NCBI RefSeq assembly: GCF_001507435.1
Contig: NZ_LMWH01000260.1
Coordinates: forward strand, 1 to 42,924
Origin: Streptomyces sp. NRRL F-5122
GTDB lineage: Bacteria > Actinomycetota > Actinomycetes > Streptomycetales > Streptomycetaceae
Direction: 5' to 3'
DNA: 42,924 bases
Made by a program: the position numbers and the translations under genes
Shown here: positions 9,388-18,279 of the stretch, piece by piece
Layout: each line of letters starts with the position of its first letter
Position numbering within the stretch: position 1 is the stretch's first letter
Notes under the pieces: generated by a model
What the model saw: only the letters and a program-made list of their open reading frames with translations
Told to the model about the DNA's origin: nothing
The model's database searches: none

Positions 9388-10082
9388 GCAAGCTGCCACG
9401 CGTGGTGATCGCCGACGATCAGGCCCTGGTCCGCACCGGTTTCAGCCTCATCCTGGCGGCGAACGGAATCGACGTCGTCGCCGAAGCCTCCGACGGGGAC
9501 GACGCGATCGACGCTGTCCACCGCACCCGCCCCGACCTGGTCCTGATGGACATCCGCATGCCCGGGACCGACGGACTGGAAGCCACGCGGCGCATCCTCT
9601 CCGGCACCGTCCCCGATCTGCCCCGCGTCATCATGCTGACCACCTTCGACCTCGATCGCTACGTTTACGCCGCACTTACCGCGGGGGCGAGCGGCTTCCT
9701 CCTCAAGGACGTCACCCCCGAACACCTGGTCGCCGCCGTCCGCCTTGCCCGCACTGGTGACGCGCTTCTCGCTCCAGCCATCACTCGACGTCTCGTCGAA
9801 CGCTTCGTTTCCCGCGACACCCAGACTGCCGCCCTGCACCGGGACCTGTCTGTCCTCACCCCCCGCGAGCTCGAAGTCCTCCGTTCACTCGGCAGCGGCT
9901 TGAGCAACGCCGAACTCGCCGCGCACTTCCGCTTGAGCGAGGCCACCGTGAAAACCCATGTGGCCCGGATCTTGGCCAAACTCCGCTTGCGCGACCGCGC
10001 CCAAGCCGTCGTCGTGGCGTACGAGACGGGACTTGTCACCCCGGGGGCAGGCGCCCCAGCGGCGGAGCCGTGGACGGGGTAG
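9384..10082 (+). CDS. LuxR/NarL family response regulator
   Basis: GTG at 9384 overlaps the kinase stop, so the pair is translationally coupled. The 232-residue protein has a receiver domain (VVIADDQALVRTGF; phosphoacceptor Asp56 in LVLMDIRMPGTDGLEA; Thr and Lys of the switch in MLTTFD and GFLLKD) and a C-terminal LuxR-type helix-turn-helix (LTPRELEVLRSLGSGLSNAE, then LAAHFRLSEATVKTHVARIL). It most likely activates the divergent ABC exporter genes, although no operator could be pinned down by eye in the 205-base divergent region. Confidence 0.94.
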   Translation: MSKLPRVVIADDQALVRTGFSLILAANGIDVVAEASDGDDAIDAVHRTRPDLVLMDIRMPGTDGLEATRRILSGTVPDLPRVIMLTTFDLDRYVYAALTAGASGFLLKDVTPEHLVAAVRLARTGDALLAPAITRRLVERFVSRDTQTAALHRDLSVLTPRELEVLRSLGSGLSNAELAAHFRLSEATVKTHVARILAKLRLRDRAQAVVVAYETGLVTPGAGAPAAEPWTG

Positions 10083-10221
10083 CAGGAAGTCGGGTGGCGG
10101 GGCAGCGACATCCGGTCGTACCGCGACGGCATTCGCCCGTTCGTGCGCGGCAGATGGCTGAATGAGTACCTGCAATCGGCCCAGGAAGCCGGTGTTGCAA
10201 CGCCCACACGGCAGCGGCTGG

Positions 10222-10866
10222 CTAGCGACCGATGCCGAGCGCCGACAGCACCACTGCGTCGATATAGCGGTGTATGAAGGCAGCATCTACCTCCACGTCC
10301 TCCAGCAGACATCGGGTGACCACGGAGCCGAGCATCATGTGCAGCAGGAGGTCGGCTGCAGGCACGTCAGCTCTTATCTCCTCGCGGTTGGCGGCTCGCC
10401 CCAGCATCTGCCGCACGCCGGTGAGCTCGGGCTCAATCATGTGCCGGCGCATGGCCTCCGCGAGGTCGGGATTAATGGCAGAGGCACGGGCCAAACCCCG
10501 GATCAGCGGTACATCCACGGCCGAGCCGTCGCCGATGCGATCGGCGAACTCGTGCAGGTCGCCAGTGAGCGAACCGGTGTCGATGTTCTCGACGTGGACT
10601 GCCGTGGTGCTCTTAAGCGCAGTCGCGACCAGCTTCTGCTTGCTCCTCCATCGGCGGTAGAGGGTCGCTTTGCTGCAGCGGGTGCGGACGGCGACCGCGT
10701 CCATCGTCAGGGCATCGAACCCTACCTCGCGCACCAGATCGATCACCGCGCCGTACAGCTCCTGTTCCCGTACGGGCGTCAGTCGAGTACGGCGCGCCGG
10801 TGCGCTCGAGTCCGTGGTCACTTCCGTGCTCTGTCTCTCGTCCCTGCGAGACTGCTTCGCGTCCAT
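10222..10866 (-). CDS. TetR family transcriptional regulator
   Basis: This is a 214-residue protein with a polar N-terminal extension, then the TetR_N domain at about 30-80: REQELYGAVIDLVREVGFDA, LTMDAVAVRTRCSKATLYRRW and RSKQKLVATAL. The C-terminal ligand domain resembles the TetR_C_11/C_16 type (DLHEFADRIGDGSAVDVPLI, AADLLLHMMLGSVVTRCLL). There is no clear ribosome site before the ATG at 10866, and a CACATT hexamer lies a few bases upstream, so leaderless translation is possible. No partner transport or enzyme gene is adjacent in an obvious divergent arrangement; the 245 bases upstream contain no recognisable gene. Confidence 0.9.
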   Translation of the reverse strand: MDAKQSRRDERQSTEVTTDSSAPARRTRLTPVREQELYGAVIDLVREVGFDALTMDAVAVRTRCSKATLYRRWRSKQKLVATALKSTTAVHVENIDTGSLTGDLHEFADRIGDGSAVDVPLIRGLARASAINPDLAEAMRRHMIEPELTGVRQMLGRAANREEIRADVPAADLLLHMMLGSVVTRCLLEDVEVDAAFIHRYIDAVVLSALGIGR

Positions 10867-11111
10867 CCGACAATGTGGCGTTGTTCGCCGAAACTGATGC
10901 TTTTCGAGGGGTTGGTCTCGACCACTCGGTCGCGGCTTCTGTGGCCCGCTATGCGCAGTTTCTATACCGACCTTGTGAGGAGGGGCTGGCGCACAGCCCG
11001 AGTGTTTTACTCCCTCTGGCCTCGCGCATGGCAGACGCCGTGGGCTTTGCCAGGCCTACCAGCGTTGCCGGTAAGAGGTTTTGACGCAAGCGCCGCTGCG
11101 GGCGGGAGGCC

Positions 11112-11633
11112 TCAGCGGGGCAACGGGACAGCCACGGGTTCCTCCTGTCCGTCCCATCTCACCCAGACCTCGCCTGGGAGTGGGTGTCCGAATGTGGGAA
11201 CCATCAGGAACTGCAGCGACTCGCCGGGCCGTACCGTTGCGTTCTCCGGCACGTTTCGCAAGATCGCCGTCGCCCGGTTGCGGTCCAGGTGCACTCCGGT
11301 AGCCGTCTCCGCGCCCCCGTTGCGCAGCAAGTAGGCGTGCTTCCCTCGGCGCTGCAGGTCCCATCCCACCGCGGGACGGCCCGCCAACTCAGGCGTCGCG
11401 AGCGGTTGCGGAGGTGTCGTGGCGTTCTGCGCCTGCGCGAGCAGCTTCAGTGCTTTGGCCAGGCCCTCTTCCACGGCGATTGCTCTGCGCTCGGCCGCCT
11501 CGACCTGTGCCTGACCGGCGATGTTTGCTTCCTCGGCAATTTCCGCCTGCCTCTTCGCGTCGTGGCGCGTGACGAGAGAGATCACCAGGGTGATCACGAT
11601 GCCGACCCAGGTGGCGATGTTTCCAGCTTGCAT
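11112..11633 (-). CDS. Membrane-anchored protein of unknown function
   Basis: The start is either ATG 11633 (173 aa) or an in-frame GTG at 11642. The N-terminus MQAGNIATWVGIVITLVISL is a single transmembrane helix. Residues about 25-70 are rich in Ala, Glu, Lys and Arg with heptad character (AKRQAEIAEEANIAGQAQVE), suggesting a coiled coil. The C-terminal about 100 residues contain WDLQRRGKHAYLLRNGGAETATG and a later VRPGESLQFLMVPTFGHPLP, which looks like an immunoglobulin-like beta fold (alternating hydrophobic strands, R-N-x-G-x-x-x-A pattern). Similar one-helix proteins are common in Streptomyces without a known role. No ribosome site lies directly before either start; a hairpin occupies that position. 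Confidence 0.6.
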   Translation of the reverse strand: MQAGNIATWVGIVITLVISLVTRHDAKRQAEIAEEANIAGQAQVEAAERRAIAVEEGLAKALKLLAQAQNATTPPQPLATPELAGRPAVGWDLQRRGKHAYLLRNGGAETATGVHLDRNRATAILRNVPENATVRPGESLQFLMVPTFGHPLPGEVWVRWDGQEEPVAVPLPR

Positions 11634-11642
11634 GGCTACCAC

Positions 11643-11662
11643 GGCGGGAGGGGCATCCCGCC
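11643..11662 (-). repeat. Stem-loop directly before the start of the membrane-anchored gene
   Basis: On the minus strand GGCGGGA and TCCCGCC form a 7-bp perfect stem with a 6-base loop, ending next to the alternative GTG start at 11642. A good Shine-Dalgarno-like run (AAGAAGGAAGG) lies just on the other side of the hairpin. The hairpin could bring this run close to the start codon or modulate its access. Confidence 0.4.
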
Positions 11663-11782
11663 TTCCTTCTTGCTGTTACTGATCTTCGAAGCACGGTCGT
11701 GCGGTGACGGGCTGTCTGCCGTCAGCCCGTCGTTGCTTCTCCTGCCGTGGTGAAGCGGGCCACGGGCGAACGGTAGGTACCG

Positions 11783-12406
11783 TCAGGCCCAGGCGACGGC
11801 GTCCTCGATAGGCACGCGGGGCAGCCGCGGGAACCACGGGTCGGTACCGGGGTGACCGATGTTGACCACCAGATGCGAACGCCAGCTGGTATCGGCGAAG
11901 AACTCTTCGTCCACGCCGGCTTTGTCGAAGCCCGCCATGGGACCGGCCGCGAGCCCCGCCGCGCGTACCGCGAGTAGGAAGACCCCGGTCTGCAGTGCCG
12001 AGCTGTAGGCCGCGAGGTTCTGGCGCGTCTCGGCCTGGTGGGCGAACGCCGCTCGCAGCACGTCGCCGCGGGCCGGGAAGACGCTCGGCATCTGCTCGTG
12101 GAAGTCGACGTCGTACGCCAGGACCGCCACGGCCGGCGCACTGAGCGTCTTGGCCCTGTTGCCCTCGTCGAGGTGTCGAACCAGTCGCTCCTTGCCCTCG
12201 CGGGTGCGCACGAAGAGCGCACGCAGAGGCTGACTGTTGGCAGCGCTGGGCGACCAGCGGGCGAGTTCCCAGATCATGGCAAGTTCGTGGTCGTAGACGG
12301 CCTTTGCCGCGAAGGTGTTCGCGGTGCGGGCCTCGGTGAACAGCAGCTTTTGCCCGACGTCGTCAAGGACATCGAGGGCCTGCAGTTCGCGGTCGGTCAT
12401 GCTCAC
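11783..12406 (-). CDS. Nitroreductase family protein, HadB/RutE-like
   Basis: GTG at 12406, preceded by AGAGAGAAACC, gives 207 residues; an ATG two codons later (12400) is also possible. The protein follows the RutE/HadB subgroup of FMN-dependent nitroreductases: LLFTEARTANTFAAKAV, ELARWSPSAANSQPLRALFV, EGNRAKTLSAPAVAVLAYD, DFHEQMPSVFP, LAAYSSALQTGVFLLAVRA and AAGPMAGFDKAGVDEEFF are close to that family. RutE reduces malonic semialdehyde, and HadB is annotated the same way, using NAD(P)H. It lies 122 bases downstream of the acetoacetyl-CoA synthetase gene on the same strand and may be the last gene of the aromatic operon. In that setting it could reduce a reactive semialdehyde product; this is inference. 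Confidence 0.82.
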   Translation of the reverse strand: MSMTDRELQALDVLDDVGQKLLFTEARTANTFAAKAVYDHELAMIWELARWSPSAANSQPLRALFVRTREGKERLVRHLDEGNRAKTLSAPAVAVLAYDVDFHEQMPSVFPARGDVLRAAFAHQAETRQNLAAYSSALQTGVFLLAVRAAGLAAGPMAGFDKAGVDEEFFADTSWRSHLVVNIGHPGTDPWFPRLPRVPIEDAVAWA

Positions 12407-12528
12407 GGTTTCTCTCTTACTTGGATGTGCGGATGGTGTGGTGGATCTCCGTCCCGGCACCGCTGGAAGGAACAGGGTTTGCGGAGCCGGGTGGGGCACA
12501 GAATCCCGGCGCGTGGGCCCCTTGCCGG

Positions 12529-14544
12529 TTATGTGTGGTTCGTTGACCGCGTGCTCCGTTCGGCGCCCAACCGGGTGAAGAAGGCGATGAGTTCGGGGTT
12601 GTCGAGTGCTGCGGGGTTGAGGACCTGTGCGGCGGGGGCGCCCTGGAGCAGGCGTTTGACGGGAACCTCGAGTTTTTTGCCGGTCTTGGTGCGCGGGATG
12701 GCCGGCACGGCGAGGATCTCGTCGGGGACGTGGCGGGGTGAGGCGCCGGTGCGGATCGCGTCGCGGATCTTCTCGCGCAGGGGGTCGTCCAGGGTGACGC
12801 CGGGGGCGGGGACGACGAACAGGGGCATCCAGTAGCCGCCGTCGGGTTCTTCCGCGCCAATGATGAGGGCCTCGGTGATCTCGGGGAGGCGTTCGACGAT
12901 GTCGTGGATGTCGGCGCTGCCCAGGCGTACGCCGTTGCGGTTGAGGGTGGCGTCGGAGCGTCCGTGGACGATCACCGAGCCGTGGGAGGTGTGGGTGATC
13001 CAGTCGCCGTGCCGCCAGACGCCCGGGTAGGTGGCGAAGTAGGCGTCGTGGTAGCGGCTGCCCTCGGGGTCGTTCCAGAAGTGCAGGGGCATGGACGGCA
13101 TGGGGCGGGTGACGACCAGTTCGCCGACCTGGTCGAGGACCGAGGTGCCTGTGGCGTCGTAGGCTGCCAGTGCCACGCCGAGGTTGGGTGCGGACAGTTC
13201 CCCTGCCCAGACGGGGGTCGTGGGGGCGCTGCCGGCGAAGCCGGAGACGACGTCGGTGCCGCCGCTGGTCGAGGCCAGTTGGACGCCGGGCCCTATGTGG
13301 TCACGGACCCAGGGGTAGGCGGAGGCGGGCAAGGTGGAGCCGGTGCAGCCGATGACCCGGAGGGCCGATAGGTCGTGCACGGAGGGTTCGATGCCCAGCT
13401 TGGCCATGGCCAGCAGGTACTGGGGGCTGGTGCCGAAGACGGTGACCTTGTGGCGGGCCGCCAGCTTCCACAGGATGTCCGGGCACGCCTGCGGCGTGGG
13501 GCTGCCGTCGTAGGTGCAGGTGGCGGCGCCGGTCAGCAGGGTGGAGACGACCAGGTTCCACATCATCCAGTGGGTGGTGGTGTACCACATCAGGCGGTCC
13601 CCGACGCCCAGATCGCAGTGCAGGCTGAGGGTCTTGAGGTGTTCGAGCAGGACCCCGCCGTGCCCGTGGACGATGCCCTTGGGCAGGCCGGTGGTGCCGG
13701 AGGAGAAGACGACCCACAGAGGGTGGTCGAACGGCACTGGGGCGACGGTGAGGTATTCCGTGCGGGTGGCCGCGTCCTGCCATGGAATCGTCAGCGCCGA
13801 GTGGCCGCGCTCGGGCCAGGCGAGGTCCACGTGGTCCACGAGCACCGTGCCCTTCAAGGAGGGCAGGGCGCACGCCAGTTCGAGGGAGGCGGCGCGGCGG
13901 TCGTGTGTGGTGCCGTTGAAGAGGTAGCCGTCCGCGGTGATGAGGACGGTGGGTTCGAGTTGGGCGAAGCGGTCGGCGGCGGGCTTGGGTGCGTAGTCCT
14001 GGCCGCACACCGACCACACCGCGCCGAGGGCGGCGGTGGCGAGGAAGGCGATGACGGCGTGGGGGGTGTTGGGCAGGTAGCCCACCACCCGGTCGCCCTG
14101 TCCGACGCCCAGATCGCGCAGGGTGGCCGCGACGGAGGCGACCTGGGCGCGCAGCTGGTGGCCCGTGATCTCGTAGGAGGCGCCGGTCTCGTCCAGCGCG
14201 GTGATCGCGGGGGCGTCCGGGTGCAGGTTGCGCAACGCGTGGTGAGCGTAGTTGAGGGTGGCGCCGGGAAACCAGCGGGCACCGGGCATGGTGTCCTGGG
14301 CCAGTACCTGATCGTATGCAGTTGTCGCGTCGATGGCGAAGTACTCCCACACCGCGGCCCAGAACCCTCCCAGGTCGGTGACGGACCACCGGTGCAGGGA
14401 CGGGTAGTCGGTGGGGTCCTGGATCCCTTCGGCGCCATGCCGGGCCGCCCAGCGGGCGAAGTCCGCGATGCGGCTGTGGGCGGCCGCGTTCGGGTCGGGC
14501 GGGAGGAAGGGCTCCGGATACGGCGTGGGGTGCGGGGTGGTCAT
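12529..14544 (-). CDS. aacS: Acetoacetate-CoA ligase (acetoacetyl-CoA synthetase)
   Basis: This 671-residue adenylate-forming enzyme has the length and features of acetoacetyl-CoA synthetases: an N-terminal cap (RIADFARWAARHGAEGI, PSLHRWSVTDLGGFWAAVWE), PGARWFPGATLNYAHHAL, the phosphate loop VVFSSGTTGLPKGIVHGHGG near residue 280, the hinge region HGRSDATLNRNGVRLGSADI and the catalytic lysine motif IPRTKTGKKLEVPVKRL near 618. It should convert acetoacetate or a related beta-keto acid, ATP and CoA to the CoA ester. Its start overlaps the stop of the hydroxylase gene (ATGA). In an aromatic-degradation operon it may activate a keto acid released by the FAH-type hydrolase, so its substrate could differ from acetoacetate. 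Confidence 0.88.
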   Translation of the reverse strand: MTTPHPTPYPEPFLPPDPNAAAHSRIADFARWAARHGAEGIQDPTDYPSLHRWSVTDLGGFWAAVWEYFAIDATTAYDQVLAQDTMPGARWFPGATLNYAHHALRNLHPDAPAITALDETGASYEITGHQLRAQVASVAATLRDLGVGQGDRVVGYLPNTPHAVIAFLATAALGAVWSVCGQDYAPKPAADRFAQLEPTVLITADGYLFNGTTHDRRAASLELACALPSLKGTVLVDHVDLAWPERGHSALTIPWQDAATRTEYLTVAPVPFDHPLWVVFSSGTTGLPKGIVHGHGGVLLEHLKTLSLHCDLGVGDRLMWYTTTHWMMWNLVVSTLLTGAATCTYDGSPTPQACPDILWKLAARHKVTVFGTSPQYLLAMAKLGIEPSVHDLSALRVIGCTGSTLPASAYPWVRDHIGPGVQLASTSGGTDVVSGFAGSAPTTPVWAGELSAPNLGVALAAYDATGTSVLDQVGELVVTRPMPSMPLHFWNDPEGSRYHDAYFATYPGVWRHGDWITHTSHGSVIVHGRSDATLNRNGVRLGSADIHDIVERLPEITEALIIGAEEPDGGYWMPLFVVPAPGVTLDDPLREKIRDAIRTGASPRHVPDEILAVPAIPRTKTGKKLEVPVKRLLQGAPAAQVLNPAALDNPELIAFFTRLGAERSTRSTNHT

Positions 14545-16175
14545 GGTGTGGTGCTCCTCGGCGAGGGGGCGGACCGGGCATGGGCGGGGCGATGGGCCGT
14601 GTGCAGCAGCGGTGCCCAGGCAGCGGTGCCCGTGAAGTCGCCGGTGCCGGCGGGGACGGTGTCCATCACAACGCGGTCGGGGCGCAGCAGGACGGCGTCC
14701 GCCCGGCCGCGTGCCAGCCAGGCGGTCACGGTGCCGTCGTCCCTCAGGTCCTCGACGCGGATCACGGGTGCGCCCAGTGCCGCGGCCACGGCCGTCACCT
14801 GCGGAGCGGGCGGCATGGTGGTCAGAATGGCGAAGGAGTCCCCCAGGACGTCATCGAGGCGCACCCGCCTGCCGTCGACGACCACCCAGGGCTGGGGGCA
14901 GAAGGTGCCGGCCAGCACGCGGCCGACCAGCCGGGGGCGGCACCGCACCAGCGGGCCGGCGGTCAGGGCGGGGCTGAGGTCGCGGCTCACCGTGGCGGTC
15001 ACGCCGGGGATGCGGCAGGCTGCGCCCACCAGGGCCCGGCGCAGCGCCGCGGCACGGTCCTGGCCGCCGGTCATGGCCCAGCCGACAGCGACCGCGAGGC
15101 GGATCACGTGGCGTGCGTGCGGTTTGCGTTCGCGCTCGTAGGTGTCCAGCAGTTCCTCGTCTGCGCCCTGTTGAAGGACCTGGGCGAGTTTCCAGGTCAG
15201 GTTGTGGGCGTCGCGCAGGCCGGCGCACAGGCCCTGCCCGATGAAGGGCGGGGTGAGGTGGGCGGCGTCGCCCAGCAGGAAGATGCGGCCCCTGCGCCAC
15301 CGGTCGGCGAGGCGGGCGCGGAAGGTGTACTGCGCCTGCCGGAGCACCTCGAAGTCGTCGCCCGGCAAGGCACCTTGCGGTAGGTCGACCCAGGGGGCGA
15401 CCAGGTCGCGCAGGCGCTCCAGCCCGTCCGGGCCGTCCAGGCGCTCGTCCTCGGGCAGCCTGAACTCCCAGCGGTAGCGGTCTTCGCCGACGCGCATGAA
15501 AGTGGCCGGCCGGGTCGGGCAGCAGATCTGCTCGACGCCTTCCCAGGTGCGCACCTGGCGGCTGGTGCGTACGTCGACGACCCTCCAGCTCTCCTCGAAG
15601 TGCAGGTCCTCCCATACGGCGCCGATGGCGTCGCGGGTGAGGCTGCCCGCACCGTCGCAGCCGAGGACGGCATCGGCCCACACGGTCTCCTCTTCGTCGC
15701 TGCCGTCGCGGCGGAAGCTGACTTGGACCGGCCCCGTCGAATCGTTTGTTCCGTCGGTGTCCTGGGTGACGGACACGACTTCCACCCCGCCCCGCAGCTC
15801 GCATTCCGGGCGGCGCGCCAGGGCGTTGCGCAGCAGGCGTTCCAACTCGGGCTGGTCGAACATGCTGGTCTGAGGGAAGCCGTGGTGTCCGTGCGGGGAC
15901 CGCGGGAATTCGGCGATCAGGCGGTGCCGGGCGTCCAGCAGCCGCAGGCCGCGGGCCGGGCGGGCGCGGGCGGCGAACTCCTCGTGGATGCCGGCGCTTT
16001 GAAGGATCCGGCGGATCTCGTCGTCCATGGCGACGGCGCGTGGCAGGGGGTAGATGTCCTGGTGGCGTTCCAGGATGAGGCTGCGCACGCCGTGCCGGGC
16101 GAGCAGGAGCGCGGCCGTGACTCCCACGGGTCCCGCACCGATGATCACCACCGGGCTCCGGGATGCAGCGCTCAT
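14541..16175 (-). CDS. FAD-dependent aromatic hydroxylase, MhpA-like
   Basis: The 544-residue protein is a class A flavoprotein monooxygenase. The Rossmann motif is VVIIGAGPVGVTAALLLARHG, followed by LERHQDIYPLPRAVAMDDE; the DG motif appears as LGCDGAGSLTR; the GD motif is FLLGDAAHLTPPFIGQG near residue 300, then LCAGLRDAHNLTWKL. The pattern PLPRA and MDDEIRRILQSAG is characteristic of 3-(3-hydroxyphenyl)propionate and related hydroxylases. It should use NAD(P)H and O2 to hydroxylate a phenolic ring next to an existing hydroxyl, making a catechol for the extradiol dioxygenase. Both ends overlap the neighbouring genes by four bases. The exact substrate is unknown. Confidence 0.88.
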   Translation of the reverse strand: MSAASRSPVVIIGAGPVGVTAALLLARHGVRSLILERHQDIYPLPRAVAMDDEIRRILQSAGIHEEFAARARPARGLRLLDARHRLIAEFPRSPHGHHGFPQTSMFDQPELERLLRNALARRPECELRGGVEVVSVTQDTDGTNDSTGPVQVSFRRDGSDEEETVWADAVLGCDGAGSLTRDAIGAVWEDLHFEESWRVVDVRTSRQVRTWEGVEQICCPTRPATFMRVGEDRYRWEFRLPEDERLDGPDGLERLRDLVAPWVDLPQGALPGDDFEVLRQAQYTFRARLADRWRRGRIFLLGDAAHLTPPFIGQGLCAGLRDAHNLTWKLAQVLQQGADEELLDTYERERKPHARHVIRLAVAVGWAMTGGQDRAAALRRALVGAACRIPGVTATVSRDLSPALTAGPLVRCRPRLVGRVLAGTFCPQPWVVVDGRRVRLDDVLGDSFAILTTMPPAPQVTAVAAALGAPVIRVEDLRDDGTVTAWLARGRADAVLLRPDRVVMDTVPAGTGDFTGTAAWAPLLHTAHRPAHARSAPSPRSTTP

Positions 16176-17110
16176 GGGGCGTCCGTCACAGCGGTCCGCT
16201 GCTCGCCGAGTTCGATCCGGCCGTCCGGGGTAGTGATCGTGGCGGTGATGAGGTCACCGTTGCGCAGGTAATGGGGGTTCTTGGCCTGGCCGTTGAAGAA
16301 GGCCTTCCATTTCAGCGCGGGCGGCAGCAGCGCCGCGATCTTCTCGACCGGCTTGGGCGGGGCCTTCAGGGCAGTGCCCCCGGGCGTGCCGGTGAGCAGC
16401 AGGTCGCCCGCATCGAGGGTCTGGAAGCGGGCGAGCAGGGTGAGTGCCTGGGCGGGTCGTACGATCATGTCGGCGAGCGTGCGGTCTTGGCGCGGCTCGC
16501 CGTTGACCGACAGCCGCAGCCGCAGGTTGAGCAGATGGGCGAAGTCCTCGGGCTCCAGCAGCGCGAGGTAGGGGCCGGTGGGGGTGAAGGTCGGGTAGGA
16601 CTTGCTCTCGTAGAACTGGGTCTTGGTCAGCTGGACGTCGCGGGCGCTGACGTCGTTGGTCAGCACGAGGCCGGCGACGTAGTGCGGCAGGTCCCGCTCC
16701 TCGACGACCGTGCCCACCGGCAGGGGTGCGCCCATGACGAGGCCGAGTTCCACCTCGTAGTCGAGGAACTTCACGTGCGTGGGGCGGACGATGCTGTCGT
16801 GCGGGCCGCTGACCGAGCCGGACGCCTTGCGGAAGAAGGTGGGCGGGATGTCGCCGGTGAAGCCCGAATCGCGGGCGTGGCTGCGGTAGTTGACCATCTG
16901 TGCGACGACCCGGCAGGGGGTGGTGACCGGAGGCAGGGCCACCAGGTCGGCGACGGGCGTGCCGCTCTGAGCCGAGGCGGCGGCCTCGCGGACCGCGGCC
17001 CGGTCGGCGAGCAGTTCGGCGGTGGTGACCGCCTTGGACTCGATGCGGGCGGCGCGCTCGTCGCGGACCGCCCACCAGCCGTCGGTGGTGCGCAGAACGT
17101 TGGTGCTCAT
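16172..17110 (-). CDS. Fumarylacetoacetate hydrolase family protein
   Basis: ATG at 17110 overlaps the dioxygenase stop, giving 312 residues. The C-terminal FAH domain shows the metal-binding E-x-E near residue 118 (KFLDYEVELGLVMG), DLPHYVAGLVLTNDVSARDV, and LLTGTPGGTALKAPPKPVE. The N-terminal about 75 residues (WWAVRDERAARIESKAVTTA) match the small cap domain of this family. Members hydrolyse C-C bonds of ring-fission products or hydrate and decarboxylate 2-hydroxydienoates. Here it presumably acts on the meta-cleavage product made by the adjacent extradiol dioxygenase. Which of those reactions it performs cannot be told from sequence. Confidence 0.88.
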   Translation of the reverse strand: MSTNVLRTTDGWWAVRDERAARIESKAVTTAELLADRAAVREAAASAQSGTPVADLVALPPVTTPCRVVAQMVNYRSHARDSGFTGDIPPTFFRKASGSVSGPHDSIVRPTHVKFLDYEVELGLVMGAPLPVGTVVEERDLPHYVAGLVLTNDVSARDVQLTKTQFYESKSYPTFTPTGPYLALLEPEDFAHLLNLRLRLSVNGEPRQDRTLADMIVRPAQALTLLARFQTLDAGDLLLTGTPGGTALKAPPKPVEKIAALLPPALKWKAFFNGQAKNPHYLRNGDLITATITTPDGRIELGEQRTAVTDAP

Positions 17111-18252
17111 GAGTTCATCGCTTTCATCAGGCCCAGCAGGCGTGCGGGGTCGAGTTCGTTGTCGCCGCGCAGGGCCGACATGACCTCGCGGAGCTTGGCG
17201 GGGGACGGGTTCGTGCCCAGGAAGTCCCGGGTGACCGGCGGGCCCCACTGGGCCAGGCCGCTCGCCGACATCGGCGCCCAGCCGGGCTCGAGGTCGCAGG
17301 AGAACAGGTCGCCGTCGGCGAAGTGCTCGAGCATGAAGCGGTCGGGGTCGCGCCAGTAGTCGAACAGCTGACTGCCCTGGATGTGCCGGCCGATCCCCCA
17401 GCTGCGCTGGTAGCCGCGCTCGGCCAGGTATTCACCGCCGGCGGCGATCGCGTCGAGGTCGGTGACCTGATACGCCGAGTGGACGTAGCCGGTACCGGGC
17501 CCCAGGTGCATGGCCAGCGTGTGGTGATCCACAGCCCGGCTGCCCTGGTCGCAGCGGATGAACGCCATGGTCGGCCCGCGCCCGCGCTGCCCGTCCAGGA
17601 ACAGGAAGTCGGACACGATCAGCCCGAGGATGTCCAGATACCAGTTAAGAGTCCGCATGAACACGCGCGTCTCCAGCACCACGTGCCCCAGCCGCTGGAT
17701 ACGCGAGGGCTCCCGGGGCGGTCGCTGGGTGGCGTTCGTGCGGCGGTGCTCGGTGCCGACATTGAGGATCAGCCGCTGCTGCTCGGACAGAGCGGGCAGC
17801 TGCTGGGCGCAGTGCACGACCCGGACCGGGAAGCCCGAGGGATCGAGCAGGGCAACCGACTGCCCGCCACCGGGGACGTCGAGGTCCCGGACGGTATCGC
17901 CGGTGGCGCGGGCCAGCCGGTCCAGGTCCCCGCGCTCGGCCGCGCGGAAGGCCGGTCCGATGAAGCGGGACGCACGCCCACGCCGGATGACCATGCACGG
18001 TGAGCCCGCCAACGTACCGCGCAGCCACAGCTCCCGCTCGGTGCGGGCGGCGATCGCGAACCCGAAGTCACGGGCGAACACCTCGGCCCGGTCCAGGTCC
18101 GGCTTCTCGAACTCCAGCCAGGCCAGATCCGCCACCTTGATCACGGGATTCCGGGCCCGTCCGGGGTGCTCGCCGCGCAGGGCGCCCTGCTCGCTGTGGA
18201 GATCTTGGTGGGGGGTCCGGGGAGCGGCCCTGTTAACGGGGGTTCGAGACAT
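17107..18252 (-). CDS. Extradiol (VOC) dioxygenase, catechol 2,3-dioxygenase-like
   Basis: ATG at 18252 preceded by GGAGGG gives 381 residues; a longer frame to 18294 lacks a ribosome site. Two vicinal-oxygen-chelate domains are visible: an N-terminal one (KVADLAWLEFEKPDLDRAEV) and a catalytic C-terminal one. The three iron ligands of type I extradiol enzymes are in place: His190 in QRLGHVVLET, His243 or His244 in VDHHTLAMH and Glu309 in DRFMLEHF. It should open a catechol ring next to the two hydroxyls. It is the first gene of the operon 18252 to about 12529 or 11783, transcribed from a promoter that overlaps a TGAT-N6-ATCA-type operator, opposite a TetR gene. Confidence 0.9.
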   Translation of the reverse strand: MSRTPVNRAAPRTPHQDLHSEQGALRGEHPGRARNPVIKVADLAWLEFEKPDLDRAEVFARDFGFAIAARTERELWLRGTLAGSPCMVIRRGRASRFIGPAFRAAERGDLDRLARATGDTVRDLDVPGGGQSVALLDPSGFPVRVVHCAQQLPALSEQQRLILNVGTEHRRTNATQRPPREPSRIQRLGHVVLETRVFMRTLNWYLDILGLIVSDFLFLDGQRGRGPTMAFIRCDQGSRAVDHHTLAMHLGPGTGYVHSAYQVTDLDAIAAGGEYLAERGYQRSWGIGRHIQGSQLFDYWRDPDRFMLEHFADGDLFSCDLEPGWAPMSASGLAQWGPPVTRDFLGTNPSPAKLREVMSALRGDNELDPARLLGLMKAMNS

Positions 18253-18279
18253 GGTGCCCTCCAAGCAACACTGCTGTAA

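Noticed and set aside
13375..15141. 588-codon open frame antisense to the ligase and hydroxylase genes
   Set aside because: It crosses two well-supported overlapping genes on the other strand and has shadow-type composition.
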